DNA of 49,047 bases from Curvibacter delicatus NBRC 14919 (lineage in GTDB: Bacteria > Pseudomonadota > Gammaproteobacteria > Burkholderiales > Burkholderiaceae_C). Where the stretch lies: the NCBI RefSeq assembly GCF_001592265.1, contig NZ_BCWP01000027.1, positions 1 through 49,047 of the forward strand. The letters run 5' to 3'. The position numbers were made by a program, and so were the translations under genes. Below are positions 48,715 through 49,047 of this stretch, in pieces; the stretch's first letter is position 1, and the number at the start of each line of letters is the position of its first letter. Below the pieces are notes generated by a model. The model saw only the letters and a list, made by a program, of their open reading frames with translations. It was not told the origin of the DNA and made no database searches.

Positions 48715-49047
48715 CTATGGCTTTCGCGATTCGGCGCCAGATGGTTCCATGCCTTGTAGAGCCCGGCTAGCGCCTTCCCTAATGTCCAACTCCTTATCCG
48801 TCAGCAGCCGGTGGCTCTCATCGCGCACTTGGTCCGGCTGGAGATACTTCACGTCAAGGATGGGTAATGCGGCATAACGCAAGCGAGCGTCCTCACTGTG
48901 GAGCAAGCGTACGACTGTGATCGCCTCATCTCCCGAGTACAAGCCTTTCGACACAGCTGTACGAAGAAGCCCAGGCTGCAGCCGATTGTTTTGGACGCCT
49001 TCCAAGAGCCTTGAACGCAGGAGGGCTGAGCCCGCCGCTTCAGCGAA
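48715..49047 (-). CDS. C-terminal part of a HEAT-repeat-like protein (starts beyond right edge)
   Basis: A minus-strand frame is open to the window edge and gives 110 visible residues. Alternating helices such as GDEAITVVRLLHSEDARLRY, AALPILDVKYLQPDQVRDES and LDIREGASRALQGM resemble HEAT or armadillo repeats (LL.SED..LRYAAL pattern). No start is visible. Function is unknown; HEAT proteins usually bind protein partners or act in DNA repair or restriction systems. It lies inside the putative second mobile element and may be its cargo. Confidence 0.6.
   Translation of the reverse strand, partial: FAEAAGSALLRSRLLEGVQNNRLQPGLLRTAVSKGLYSGDEAITVVRLLHSEDARLRYAALPILDVKYLQPDQVRDESHRLLTDKELDIREGASRALQGMEPSGAESRKP

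Overview
The window is high-GC DNA, and the gene content and codon use fit a betaproteobacterium of the order Burkholderiales, most likely family Comamonadaceae. The grounds are a chromosomal block with a TadA fusion, an S66 LD-carboxypeptidase and a displaced guaA 3' end, plus short intergenic repeats of a type I associate with that family. Database searches were not possible, so all names rest on motif and family recognition.

Layout. (1) Positions 1-744 look like the terminal part of a Tn7-like transposon: a partial TnsA-like gene runs off the left edge and is followed by TTTGACA repeats. Its end lies about 20 bp after the stop codon of a cyclase-FHA gene. (2) Positions 765-12816 are chromosomal, nearly all on the minus strand: cyclase-FHA protein, aldehyde dehydrogenase, a small hypothetical protein, LD-carboxypeptidase, a TadA-haloalkane-dehalogenase-like fusion, a PaiB-type regulator, and a three-gene signalling operon (periplasmic binding protein, multi-PAS histidine kinase, REC-GGDEF-EAL protein). 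(3) At 12903-12962 the last codons of guaA and its terminator mark the attachment site of an integrative and conjugative element (ICE). (4) Positions 13153-25928 hold the mating-pair-formation and coupling module of a Tn4371-like ICE (traG, a CopG-like gene, trbBCDEJ, a trbK-like gene, trbLFGI, a DUF2274 gene), all minus and mostly overlapping by 4 bp. (5) Positions 25942-29075 carry a LysR regulator and a large lipase-like lipoprotein.

(6) Positions 29158-44842 are a carbon and redox cargo island of two divergent gene sets. The minus set is phaC (frameshifted), phasin, phaB, uspA and pta. The plus set is a TetR-NodT chimera, an iron alcohol dehydrogenase, a DUF2892 protein, a beta-CASP nuclease, a LOG protein, an LpxR-like deacylase, a c'-type cytochrome, ackA and phosphoketolase. 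The 320-bp gap between the sets has an FNR/ANR-like box and dyads that could be operators. Together the enzymes could turn sugar phosphates into acetyl-phosphate by phosphoketolase, and then into ATP plus acetate (AckA) or acetyl-CoA (Pta) and polyhydroxybutyrate (PhaB, PhaC), with the alcohol dehydrogenase as a redox outlet. No beta-ketothiolase is present, so one must come from elsewhere.

(7) Directly after phosphoketolase, 44850-45285 is a decayed piece of the ICE relaxase (DUF3363 region). The cargo island therefore sits where the mobilisation genes should be, and this copy may lack its own relaxase. (8) Positions 45355-48122 are an envelope or metal-stress module: a small exported protein, a Spy/CpxP-like protein, an anti-sigma factor, an ECF sigma factor and a PepSY-like protein. 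(9) The next gene is cut after about 14 codons at 48194. A second putative mobile-element end with short direct repeats begins there and runs past the right edge, carrying a partial HEAT-like gene on the minus strand.
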